6,016 nucleotides of DNA from assembly GCA_030614645.1 (NCBI GenBank), contig JAUWTR010000120.1:1-6016 (forward strand), written 5' to 3'. Below the pieces are notes generated by a model that saw only the letters and a program-made list of their open reading frames with translations, had not been told where the DNA came from and did no database searches. Source of the DNA: Candidatus Aminicenantota bacterium (GTDB lineage: Bacteria; Acidobacteriota; Aminicenantia; Aminicenantales; Aminicenantaceae). Made by a program: the position numbers and the translations under genes. Positions 1-6,016 of the stretch are shown here, piece by piece (within the stretch, counting starts at the first letter, position 1; every line of letters starts with the position of its first letter).

Positions 1-1472
1 AACCTCATGCATGGGATAAGGATGTGTGGTCTCAGTCTTTTAAAAAAATATCAGCTATAGTTCCTCTTATTGAGGAAAACTATTATAAAGAAGTTGACCA
101 TGAAGAATTGGCATTCTCATCGATAAGAGGAATTTTACTCACACTCGATCCTCACTCATACTTTTTAAATCCCAAGAACCTGTCAACCCTAAGAGAGGAT
201 TATAAAGGAAAATATTTTGGATTGGGCATTATGATCCAGAAACATGCTGACCTGCTAAAGGTGATTTCTCCCCTCGAAGGCACTCCGGCATACCGGCTGG
301 GAATCCAGCCAGGTGATGTGATCTCTCATATTGAAGGGGAAAGCACTAAGCCCATAACAAGTTTCCAGGCGATGCAAAAATTAAGAGGAAAAAAAGGGAC
401 AAAGATAACCATAACCATTACCCGGGAAGGGCTGGATGAGCCCATGGATATTACTATAACCAGAGCAGAGATCCCCCTTTACAGTGTTCCCTATGCCTTC
501 ATGCTCCAGGATAATATTGGGTATATTTTTATCCGGAATTTTGCCGAGACCACAACTAAGGAATTTCGCGAAAAAATGACTTTGCTGGAAAAGCTCGGCA
601 TGCAGAAGCTGATCCTTGATTTCCGGGGAAACGGGGGCGGCACTTTTCTTCAGTCGCTTGAGATCACAGATGAATTTTTGCCCAAAGGAGATATGATCGT
701 TTCTATCCGGGGAAGAAAGAAGCATTATTCCCGGGAATTCCGGGCCTCCCAAAATAATCAGTATGAGCATATTCCCTTGATCATTCTCATAAGCCAGGGA
801 ACTGCCAGCGCTCCCGAAATAGTAAGTGGTGCGGTTCAGGACCATGACCGGGGATTGATAATCGGTCAGGATTCCTGGGGAAAAGGGCTGGTGCAGACAA
901 TATTTCCTTTATCTAAGGAAGCAGCAGTAGCCATAACGACAGCGAGGTATTATACTCCCAGTGGAAGGTCGATTCAGCGTGACTATACTTACTTGGAAGA
1001 TTACCGCCTTAAAAGAGATGAGCCTGAAGAGCGTGAGGTGAAGTACACAGATGGGGGAAGAAAAGTCCTGGGACAGGGGGGAATATCTCCCGATTATAAA
1101 GTGGAGTTGTCCTATAAACCTTTGACTTATATGCTTTTATTACGGGGAGCGGTTTTTTCTTATGGAAGGAAATTTGCTGAAAAACAGACGTCTCTTTCTC
1201 GGGAATTGATGAAAGATAAAATTATCGACAGAAGTTTTGAAGTAAATTCCCGTGTATTTGAGGACTTTAAAGCTCATCTGGAAAAAGTTGGTATTTCTTT
1301 TAAGCCTGAGGATTTTGAGGAATCCAAGGATGAGTTGAAGCGTGAGCTTGAGCGGGAGATTTTCTCCTCAATCTGGGGCATCGAAGAGGGAATGAAGGTT
1401 TTCAGACAGAGCGACCCCTTAATACAAAAGGCTATTGAGGTATTTCCACAGGCAGAAAAGCTTATCCATTAA
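1..1472 (+). CDS. S41 family C-terminal processing peptidase (PDZ + Ser/Lys protease), 5'-truncated by the window edge
   Basis: Carboxyl-terminal processing proteases cleave exported proteins near their C-termini, usually in the periplasm or at the membrane. The reading frame is open from base 3. The first possible start (GTG at 24) lacks a well-spaced Shine-Dalgarno and sits inside conserved sequence, so I infer that the true start and any signal peptide lie upstream. Numbering from that GTG: residues 9-50 carry the family's N-terminal helical segment ending in LDPHSYFL; about 64-146 form a PDZ domain (YFGLGI, then GIQPGDVI); about 155-320 form the protease core with DFRGNGGG at 199-206. The nucleophile is S262 in GTASAPEI, the general base K287 in SWGKG, and Q291 follows; the 25-residue Ser-Lys spacing matches the family. 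TPSGRSIQ and GGISPD follow. A tail of about 120 residues, helical and charged in its second half, ends the protein; I do not recognise it. The gene ends 15 bases before rpiB, probably in the same transcript. Family assignment is firm; the substrate is unknown. Confidence 0.93.
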   Translation, partial: PHAWDKDVWSQSFKKISAIVPLIEENYYKEVDHEELAFSSIRGILLTLDPHSYFLNPKNLSTLREDYKGKYFGLGIMIQKHADLLKVISPLEGTPAYRLGIQPGDVISHIEGESTKPITSFQAMQKLRGKKGTKITITITREGLDEPMDITITRAEIPLYSVPYAFMLQDNIGYIFIRNFAETTTKEFREKMTLLEKLGMQKLILDFRGNGGGTFLQSLEITDEFLPKGDMIVSIRGRKKHYSREFRASQNNQYEHIPLIILISQGTASAPEIVSGAVQDHDRGLIIGQDSWGKGLVQTIFPLSKEAAVAITTARYYTPSGRSIQRDYTYLEDYRLKRDEPEEREVKYTDGGRKVLGQGGISPDYKVELSYKPLTYMLLLRGAVFSYGRKFAEKQTSLSRELMKDKIIDRSFEVNSRVFEDFKAHLEKVGISFKPEDFEESKDELKRELEREIFSSIWGIEEGMKVFRQSDPLIQKAIEVFPQAEKLIH

Positions 1473-1476
1473 TGTT

Positions 1477-1483
1477 AGGAGGG
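1477..1483 (+). promoter_or_regulatory. Shine-Dalgarno AGGAGGG of rpiB, supporting the GTG start
   Basis: AGGAGGG lies in the 15-base gap after the protease stop, 4 bases before GTG at 1488. Translation from that GTG begins MKIGLASDHAG, the normal RpiB N-terminus. An ATG at 1472 overlaps the protease stop but is in another frame and precedes this site, so it is not the start. Confidence 0.85.
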
Positions 1484-1487
1484 TTGA

Positions 1488-1934
1488 GTGAAGATTGGAT
1501 TAGCGTCCGACCATGCTGGTTTTAAATTAAAAAATGGCATTTTAAGTTATCTTGATGCAAATAATATTCCCTTTCAAGATTACGGCTGCGGCCCAGGTGA
1601 AAAGGTTGATTATGTTGATTTCGCTGTTAAAGCACTTAAAGGGAGAGAGGTCGGAGAATGTGACCGCTTGATCCTTGTCTGTGGTACAGGGCTCGGAATG
1701 TCTATTGTGGCAAATAAACATAATGGTATCAGAGCGACTCTGTGTTGCGATGACTATATGGCAGAGATGAGCCGTAAGCACAATGACTCTAATTGTCTGA
1801 CCTTAGGAGGGAGGATCATCCCCCTGGATGAAGCGCTTCATATTGTCAGCATCTGGCTTAAAACGAAATTTGAGGCAGGCCGCCACCAGGAAAGATTGAA
1901 TAAAATATCAAAGATGGAAGGAAAAAAGCATTAG
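1488..1934 (+). CDS. rpiB: Ribose-5-phosphate isomerase B
   Basis: Cytosolic RpiB interconverts ribulose-5-phosphate and ribose-5-phosphate in the non-oxidative pentose phosphate pathway, feeding PRPP and nucleotide synthesis. The 148 residues match the usual length of the RpiB/LacA/LacB family. Visible hallmarks are SDHAGFKLK at 7-15 (D8 and H9 at the phosphosugar site), CGTGLGMSI at 65-73 with C65 at the position of the E. coli catalytic Cys66, NK at 76-77, GIRA at 80-83, and HND at 98-100 with H98 at the position of E. coli His99. The C-terminal FEAGRHQERLNKI is also typical. The usual DYPD/DYPH segment reads DYVD (V43), and six cysteines (34, 58, 65, 86, 87, 103) are present, more than I would expect, with no known meaning. 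The retained Cys and the purine context favour RpiB over the galactose-6-phosphate isomerase subunits LacA/LacB. It lies 17 bases before glyA, a pairing also seen in other bacteria such as Bacillus and alphaproteobacteria. The start is GTG. Confidence 0.96.
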   Translation: MKIGLASDHAGFKLKNGILSYLDANNIPFQDYGCGPGEKVDYVDFAVKALKGREVGECDRLILVCGTGLGMSIVANKHNGIRATLCCDDYMAEMSRKHNDSNCLTLGGRIIPLDEALHIVSIWLKTKFEAGRHQERLNKISKMEGKKH

Positions 1935-1951
1935 TAAGAGGAGATATATTC

Positions 1952-3388
1952 ATGACTTCATTATATGAAAAGGTTCAGTCCTTATCCCAAAAAATAGAGG
2001 CGAATAATATATGGCGGCAGAGGGAATCTTTTAACCTTATTCCTTCAGAAGCGACACCTTCGCTGCTGGTCAAAATGTGTGAGATATCCGATCCTTCTGG
2101 GCGTTATGCTGAACATAAGACTATGAAGGGCAAAGAAGTATATTTTTACCAGGGAATAGATTTTATTAAGGAGGTCGAGGACCAGGTTAAAGAGGAATTA
2201 TCCCGTTTTTTTATGTGCAGTGAGTTGGAATTGAGGACTATAAGCGGCCAGATGGCCAATGAAGTTGTATTCAAAGGTATGGTCCGCTTTTTGAATCGCA
2301 GCCGCCCTGAAGGGCAGCCAATGCGTAAGATGAAGCTGGTTATGAACAATGACCTGACCAAGGGAGGACACCTCAGTTCTCAGCCAATGGGCGCGCTTTT
2401 TAATTTTGTTGCCGAATCTCCGGAAACAGGCAAGGAAAATGTAGTCAATTTTCCGGTACAAAAAGGAAATCCTTATAAACCTGATATTGAGAGGATGGGA
2501 GAGATGATTGAGGAGCACAGACCGGAGCTTATGGTGTTCGGCAAGAGCATGTTTATATATCCTGAGCCGATCAAGTTTGTGTCTGACCTAGTAAAAAATT
2601 GGGAAGTTCCTCCGGTCATAATGTTTGATATGGCGCATGTTCTGGGGTTATATGGAGCATTCCAGACTCCGCTTGAAGAAGGGGCGGATTTAATAACCGG
2701 AAGCACGCATAAGACCTTTTTCGGGCCTCAGAGAGGCCTTGTTGCCGGGAATTTCCCCAAAGGAAGTCGCTTGCGTAAGTTATGGTTGAGTATTAAAAGC
2801 AGGGCTTTTCCGGGCTCGACCAGTAATCATCATCTGGGGACCCTGCTTGGACTTTTAATGGCTGCGTATGAGATGAACGAGTTTAAAGAAGAGTTTCAAA
2901 CACAAGTACGTTCCAATGCTAAGGCCTTTGCCCGAGCTCTTAAAGATAAAGGTGTCTCTGTTGAAGGGGATGAGTCTGATGGTTTTACTGAGACCCACCA
3001 GGTATTGATCCGGATAGATCAATACGGCAATGGCATGGATATTGCGCGGCGCCTTGAGGACAATAACATAGTGACAAATTATCAGGCTGTACCTGATGAT
3101 GTGACTTTTTTAGAACCAAGCGGAATTAGAATGGGAACACAGGAGATGACCAGGTTTGGAATGACTGAAAAAGATTTTGATGTTCTTTCAGGGTATATTG
3201 CCGATGTGGTCATTAACAACAAAAATACTAAAGAGGAAGTGAAGAAATTCCGGCAGAATTTCCTAAAAATGCACTATTGCCTGCCCCCGAAAATAGCGGT
3301 CCCTATTGCTGCAAATATAGTAGAAAGCATTTTTCCTTATTCTGATTTTGGGGCCACGTTTGCGGAAAATCTGACAAAAAATCTTTAG
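1952..3388 (+). CDS. glyA: Serine hydroxymethyltransferase, divergent and C-terminally extended
   Basis: SHMT is a cytosolic PLP enzyme that converts serine and tetrahydrofolate to glycine and 5,10-methylene-tetrahydrofolate. The fold-type I core is recognisable: FNLIPSEATPS at 27-37 (usual form NLIASEN), YAEH with Y52 and E54, SGQMAN at 98-103, GGHLSSQ at 138-144 (H140 over the PLP ring), S199 in FGKS, DMAH at 226-229, the PLP-Schiff-base lysine K254 in STHKTFFGP, and substrate-carboxylate arginine R393 in SGIRMGT. These align in order with E. coli H126, S175, D200, K229 and R363. Departures are clear: 478 residues against about 417; about 12 extra residues between H140 and D226; about 31 more after R393; SGSQAN changed to SGQMAN; RYYGG changed to VYFYQG. 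GAGGAG-type Shine-Dalgarno sequence (1938-1943) lies 8 bases before ATG. The gene sits between rpiB and purD, which fits a glycine and one-carbon supplier. A relative acting on another beta-hydroxy amino acid, such as an aldolase, cannot be excluded. Confidence 0.85.
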   Translation: MTSLYEKVQSLSQKIEANNIWRQRESFNLIPSEATPSLLVKMCEISDPSGRYAEHKTMKGKEVYFYQGIDFIKEVEDQVKEELSRFFMCSELELRTISGQMANEVVFKGMVRFLNRSRPEGQPMRKMKLVMNNDLTKGGHLSSQPMGALFNFVAESPETGKENVVNFPVQKGNPYKPDIERMGEMIEEHRPELMVFGKSMFIYPEPIKFVSDLVKNWEVPPVIMFDMAHVLGLYGAFQTPLEEGADLITGSTHKTFFGPQRGLVAGNFPKGSRLRKLWLSIKSRAFPGSTSNHHLGTLLGLLMAAYEMNEFKEEFQTQVRSNAKAFARALKDKGVSVEGDESDGFTETHQVLIRIDQYGNGMDIARRLEDNNIVTNYQAVPDDVTFLEPSGIRMGTQEMTRFGMTEKDFDVLSGYIADVVINNKNTKEEVKKFRQNFLKMHYCLPPKIAVPIAANIVESIFPYSDFGATFAENLTKNL

Positions 3389-3402
3389 TAAACTAAAAAA
3401 TA

Positions 3403-3408
3403 AGGGAG
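3403..3408 (+). promoter_or_regulatory. Shine-Dalgarno AGGGAG of purD, deciding the ATG start
   Basis: AGGGAG lies 6 bases before ATG at 3415, in the 26-base gap after glyA. An in-frame TTG at 3409 would add two residues, but it directly abuts this site with no spacer. ATG also gives the standard PurD N-terminus MKILLVGSGGREHA, so ATG is the likely start. Confidence 0.85.
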
Positions 3409-3414
3409 TTGCAG

Positions 3415-4695
3415 ATGAAAATATTATTAGTTGGTTCTGGTGGAAGAGAACATGCTCTGGCCTGGAAGATCTCACAGAGCCCCCGGGTTGATAAGATCTA
3501 TTGTGCTCCTGGTAATGCCGGAATGGAGAGTCTTGCTGAAAATCTGCCTATTCTGGCCACTGATATTCAGGAACTGAAAAAATTTGCCTTTAAAGAAAAA
3601 ATCGATCTTACAGTTGTGGGTCCTGAATTGCCTTTAACCCATGGGATTGTGGACGAATTTGAGCAGAATAATCTTAAGTGCTTTGGTCCATACCAGATTG
3701 CAGCCGAACTCGAAGGCAGCAAAGTTTTTGCCAAACAGTTTATGGAGAGGCACAAAATTCCTACTGCCAGATTCAAGATTGCGGATTCTCCGAAACAAGC
3801 CAAAAAGATCTTGAATTCAGGTGAATTCTCTTTTCCTGTTGTTTTAAAGGCTGATGGATTAGCTGCTGGAAAAGGGGTCCTTATTTGTCGAAGCCTGAAG
3901 CAGGCGGAAAAGGGCGTTGAAGAACTGATGGTTGAAAGGAAGTTTGGAGAGGCGGGGCGGCTTATCTTGATCGAAGAATTTTTAAGAGGAAAAGAAGCTT
4001 CTTTTATTGTTCTTTCTGATGGAGTAAAAGTTTGTCCTTTTGTTACTACTATGGATCATAAAACTGTTTATGATGGCGACAAAGGTCCAAATACGGGAGG
4101 AATGGGAGCTATTTCACCTTCCCCTTATATAAACAAAGATACGTTCAATGAGGTCGCTAAAGATATTGTCTTTCCCACTATCACTCGTATGCTGGAGGAG
4201 GGGAGGAAATATAAGGGTGTGCTCTATGTAGGATTGATGCTGACAGAGCAGGGCCCGAAAGTATTAGAGTATAATTGTCGTTTTGGTGACCCAGAGACTC
4301 AGCCACAGATGTTAAGGCTTAAAAGTGATATTGTGGATATAATGGAATTGACAATTGAAGAAAATATCCTGGATAAAGATATCGAATGGAATGATAAAGC
4401 TGCAGCCTGTGTAGTGGTCGCTTCCGGAGGATATCCCAAGAAATATGAAAAGGGGAAACTTATCAAAGGTCTGGATAAGGCGTCAAAGATAGAGGGTATT
4501 GAAATTTTTCACGCCGGCACTAGGAAGGAAGATAATAATTATTATACAAACGGAGGAAGAGTTTTGAATGTATGTTGTGCGGATAATACCTTAGGTGATG
4601 CTATGCAAAAGATCTATGATGCTTTGGATAAGATTGATTTTGAAGCCATGCATTTCCGGAGAGATATCGGGGCTATGATGAAGGAGAAGAAATGA
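3415..4695 (+). CDS. purD: Phosphoribosylamine--glycine ligase (GAR synthetase)
   Basis: PurD carries out the second step of de novo purine synthesis in the cytosol, joining glycine to 5-phosphoribosylamine with ATP to give glycinamide ribonucleotide. From ATG 3415 the protein has 426 residues, the usual length for a monofunctional PurD. The domains are in the expected order: an N-terminal domain with VGSGGREHA at 6-14, PGNAGM and VGPELPL; the ATP-grasp module with LKADGLAAGKGV at 144-155, DHKTVYDGDKGPNTGGMGA ending near 232, and metal-binding E285 and N287 in LEYNCRFGDPETQ (284-296); then the C-terminal domain from about 325, with ASGGYP and a late HAGT and NGGRVL. No key motif is missing. 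The preceding gene supplies its substrate glycine. Its stop overlaps the purE start by 4 bases (ATGA, 4692-4695), so the two are probably translationally coupled. There is no fused PurM or PurN domain, unlike the eukaryotic multifunctional enzymes. Confidence 0.98.
   Translation: MKILLVGSGGREHALAWKISQSPRVDKIYCAPGNAGMESLAENLPILATDIQELKKFAFKEKIDLTVVGPELPLTHGIVDEFEQNNLKCFGPYQIAAELEGSKVFAKQFMERHKIPTARFKIADSPKQAKKILNSGEFSFPVVLKADGLAAGKGVLICRSLKQAEKGVEELMVERKFGEAGRLILIEEFLRGKEASFIVLSDGVKVCPFVTTMDHKTVYDGDKGPNTGGMGAISPSPYINKDTFNEVAKDIVFPTITRMLEEGRKYKGVLYVGLMLTEQGPKVLEYNCRFGDPETQPQMLRLKSDIVDIMELTIEENILDKDIEWNDKAAACVVVASGGYPKKYEKGKLIKGLDKASKIEGIEIFHAGTRKEDNNYYTNGGRVLNVCCADNTLGDAMQKIYDALDKIDFEAMHFRRDIGAMMKEKK
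4681..4686 (+). promoter_or_regulatory. Shine-Dalgarno AAGGAG of purE, inside the end of purD
   Basis: AAGGAG lies within the last codons of purD, 5 bases before ATG at 4692. With the ATGA overlap, ribosomes finishing purD end next to the purE start, which suggests coupled and balanced synthesis of the two enzymes. Confidence 0.8.
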
Positions 4696-5186
4696 ATAAA
4701 GTAGCAATTTTTATTGGGAGTTCGTCAGATTTTAATGTAATAGAAGGAGCGCTTAAGGTCTTTAAAGATTTTGATGTTCCCTTTATCCTGGAAGTTACAT
4801 CTGCCCACCGGACTCCAGAAAGAACAAAAGATCTTATCCGGACTTTTGAGGAAAACGGAGGGGAAATCTTTATAGCAGTAGCTGGGAAAGCTGCCCATCT
4901 GGCAGGAGTGGTTGCTTCCCACACCACTTGTCCAGTGATCGGAGTACCTGTGGGAGGATCACCTGTTAATGGCTATGATGCTCTCCTTTCTACAGTACAG
5001 ATGCCAAAAGGAGTGCCTGTCGCCTGCATGGGGATCGGGAAATCAGGTGCTACTAATGCCGCCCTTTTATCTATTCAGATATTAAGCCTGAAAGATGAGT
5101 TTTTGAAAAAGAAGCTAATAAATTACCGTAAAGAAATGGCTGCTCAAGTGGAAAAAAGTTCGGAAGATGTGAAAGGGAGGCTATGA
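4692..5186 (+). CDS. purE: 5-(carboxyamino)imidazole ribonucleotide mutase (PurE, class I-like)
   Basis: PurE forms 4-carboxy-AIR in purine synthesis. Class I enzymes rearrange N5-CAIR made by PurK, while class II enzymes carboxylate AIR directly with CO2. The 164 residues match a stand-alone PurE. Visible motifs are GSSSD at 9-13, TSAHRTPER from 36 with H39 at the E. coli His45 position, AGKAAHLAG at 64-72 with H69 at the His75 position, PVIGVPV at 81-87, STVQMPKGVPVA at 100-111 and IGKSGATNAALL at 115-126. The AAHLAG, VQMP-GVPVA and GKSGATNAALL segments are class I features; class II forms such as that of Treponema have AGRSNALSG and lack the GK-GA-NAALL segment. K66 stands where E. coli has glycine. 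The lysine-rich C-terminal tail (from about 138) is typical. No purK follows. The gene overlaps its neighbours by 4 bases on each side. The assignment as PurE is firm and the class call is fairly sure. Confidence 0.97.
   Translation: MNKVAIFIGSSSDFNVIEGALKVFKDFDVPFILEVTSAHRTPERTKDLIRTFEENGGEIFIAVAGKAAHLAGVVASHTTCPVIGVPVGGSPVNGYDALLSTVQMPKGVPVACMGIGKSGATNAALLSIQILSLKDEFLKKKLINYRKEMAAQVEKSSEDVKGRL
5175..5180 (+). promoter_or_regulatory. Shine-Dalgarno GGGAGG before the mtaB start, with unusually short spacing
   Basis: GGGAGG lies in the last purE codons and ends only 2 bases before ATG at 5183; the overlapping AAAGG (5172-5176) would give a 6-base spacing. The start overlaps the purE stop (ATGA, 5183-5186). 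The protein begins MTSFSIQSFGCRVNQ, as expected for this family, so the start looks right despite the tight spacing, and initiation may depend on ribosomes terminating at purE. Confidence 0.65.
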
Positions 5187-6016
5187 CATCTTTCTCCATC
5201 CAAAGCTTTGGATGCCGGGTCAACCAGGCTGAAGCATTTTGTTGGGTGGATGAATTCCAGAGGAAAGGATTAAGATACGAGAAAGATTTTTCTAAAAGCG
5301 ACCTGGTAATAGTAAATACCTGCACTCTTACCTCCCGGGCTGATCGGGATGTGCGGAGTTTTCTAAGAAGAGTCTCCCGTCTGAATCCCGAGGCTAAGCT
5401 GATTGTAACCGGATGCTTTGTTGAAAGGGCTCCTGAGGAATTAAAGGTTCTTCCCAAAGCCTGGCAGGTGTATTCCAATCAGGAAAAAGTTGAGCTCCCT
5501 GAGGGAATACTTTCCCATGCGGATACAAACAAAGGGGGTATTATTAAGCCCTATCGTTCCCGCCCTTTGGTGAAGATCCAGGATGGTTGTGATTTCGAGT
5601 GTACATTTTGTATTATCCCCAGGGTAAGAGGCGGGAGCATCAGTTATTCACAGGAGAGGATACTTGAGTTGGTCAAAGGGTATATAAACAGAGGCTTCCG
5701 TGAGATCATTCTTACCGGAATACATCTATGCCTTTACGGACGGGATATGCAGCCAAAAAGTTCGCTGCTTAACCTACTGGAAGCTATGAGCGGGATGAAA
5801 GACCTGGCAAGGATCAGATTAAGCTCGCTTGACCCGCGGTTTATGGACAGCGCTTTGCTTGAGTGTCTGGTATCGAATCATAAAATAGCAGCTCATTTTC
5901 ATCTTTCCCTTCAGCATGGCTCAGATAAAATAATCTCACAAATGGGAAGAAAGATAAGTGTGGCAGATTATCGTACAATACTTGAATTTCTTCACTCAGG
6001 CTCTCCCAGCGCAGCT
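5183..6016 (+). CDS. mtaB: MtaB-type radical SAM tRNA methylthiotransferase, 3'-truncated by the window edge
   Basis: Methylthiotransferases of the MiaB/RimO/MtaB family use two 4Fe-4S clusters and S-adenosylmethionine to insert sulfur and a methyl group. MtaB acts on t6A at position 37 of ANN-decoding tRNAs to give ms2t6A. The visible 278 codons have no stop and run off the window. The N-terminal UPF0004 domain has its three cluster ligands at C11 (SFGCRVNQ), C47 (VNTCTLTS) and C78 (VTGCFVE). The radical-SAM motif CX3CX2C is at C136, C140 and C143 (QDGCDFECTFCIIPR). Then come LTGIHLCLYGRD near 182-193, IRLSSLDP, and a late LQHGSDKI; the remaining barrel and TRAM domain are missing. GCRVNQ, CIIPRVRGG and TGIHL-YGRD resemble MtaB (B. 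subtilis YqeV) more than MiaB, which has a longer N-terminal region and CTFCVVPYTRG, or RimO, which modifies ribosomal protein S12. A cysteine stands in HLCLYG where glycine is usual. Family is near certain; subfamily is likely. Confidence 0.9.
   Translation, partial: MTSFSIQSFGCRVNQAEAFCWVDEFQRKGLRYEKDFSKSDLVIVNTCTLTSRADRDVRSFLRRVSRLNPEAKLIVTGCFVERAPEELKVLPKAWQVYSNQEKVELPEGILSHADTNKGGIIKPYRSRPLVKIQDGCDFECTFCIIPRVRGGSISYSQERILELVKGYINRGFREIILTGIHLCLYGRDMQPKSSLLNLLEAMSGMKDLARIRLSSLDPRFMDSALLECLVSNHKIAAHFHLSLQHGSDKIISQMGRKISVADYRTILEFLHSGSPSAA

Noticed and set aside
24..26. GTG at 24 as the true start of the protease
   Set aside because: The frame is open further upstream, GATAAGGA ends one base before the GTG, and a start here would leave no export signal for a protein family that is normally exported.
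381..845. Minus-strand open frame of 154 codons
   Set aside because: It lies antisense inside the protease core, whose + strand frame carries clear catalytic motifs; the minus-strand protein has no recognisable domain.
1542..1781. Minus-strand open frame inside rpiB
   Set aside because: Shadow of the strongly conserved rpiB gene, with no recognisable product.
3384..3397. Inverted repeat TTTAGT-AA-ACTAAA at the glyA stop, a possible terminator
   Set aside because: The arms are short and A/T-only, the loop is too tight, and it is followed by A residues rather than a T tract, so it is unlikely to terminate transcription.
4348..4377. TTGACA with GATAAA 18 bases later inside purD, a possible internal promoter for purE
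   Set aside because: The -35 is perfect but the -10 matches at only 4 of 6 positions, and it lies within conserved coding sequence over 300 bases before purE; chance is the simpler explanation.
5071..5478. Minus-strand open frame of 135 codons across the purE/mtaB junction
   Set aside because: It is antisense to two well-supported genes covering conserved motifs (UPF0004 cysteines, PurE C-terminus) and encodes nothing recognisable.

Overview
The window is a compact bacterial stretch with six genes, all on the + strand, and almost no non-coding DNA. Start codons are mixed (two ATGA overlaps, one GTG start, clear Shine-Dalgarno sequences) and base composition looks moderately AT-leaning by eye. 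The gene content is housekeeping and no mobile element, CRISPR array, phage gene or RNA gene was found. The organism cannot be named from this sequence. The S41 protease with a long C-terminal tail, the unusual serine hydroxymethyltransferase and the MtaB-type methylthiotransferase would fit an under-sampled lineage such as Aminicenantes/Acidobacteriota or a similar candidate phylum, but that is a low-confidence guess.

Layout: (1) bases 1-1472, the 3' part of an S41 C-terminal-processing peptidase (PDZ plus Ser/Lys protease) whose N-terminus and probable export signal lie outside the window; (2) 1488-1934, rpiB, ribose-5-phosphate isomerase B; (3) 1952-3388, a divergent glyA-like serine hydroxymethyltransferase of 478 residues; (4) 3415-4695, purD, GAR synthetase; (5) 4692-5186, purE, class I-like; (6) 5183 to the window end, the 5' part (278 codons) of an mtaB-like radical-SAM tRNA methylthiotransferase. 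Gaps are 15, 17 and 26 bases, followed by two 4-base overlaps. No terminator or convincing promoter is visible between genes, so the six probably share one transcript that begins upstream and continues downstream.

The middle four genes make metabolic sense together. RpiB interconverts ribulose-5-P and ribose-5-P, the precursor of PRPP. GlyA converts serine to glycine and methylene-tetrahydrofolate, which supplies the one-carbon units of purine synthesis. PurD joins glycine to phosphoribosylamine, and PurE acts at the carboxylation stage of the imidazole ring. The flanking protease and tRNA-modifying enzyme have no obvious biochemical link to purine synthesis. No previously undescribed system is evident. 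The most unusual item is the divergent GlyA, followed by a purE with no adjacent purK.
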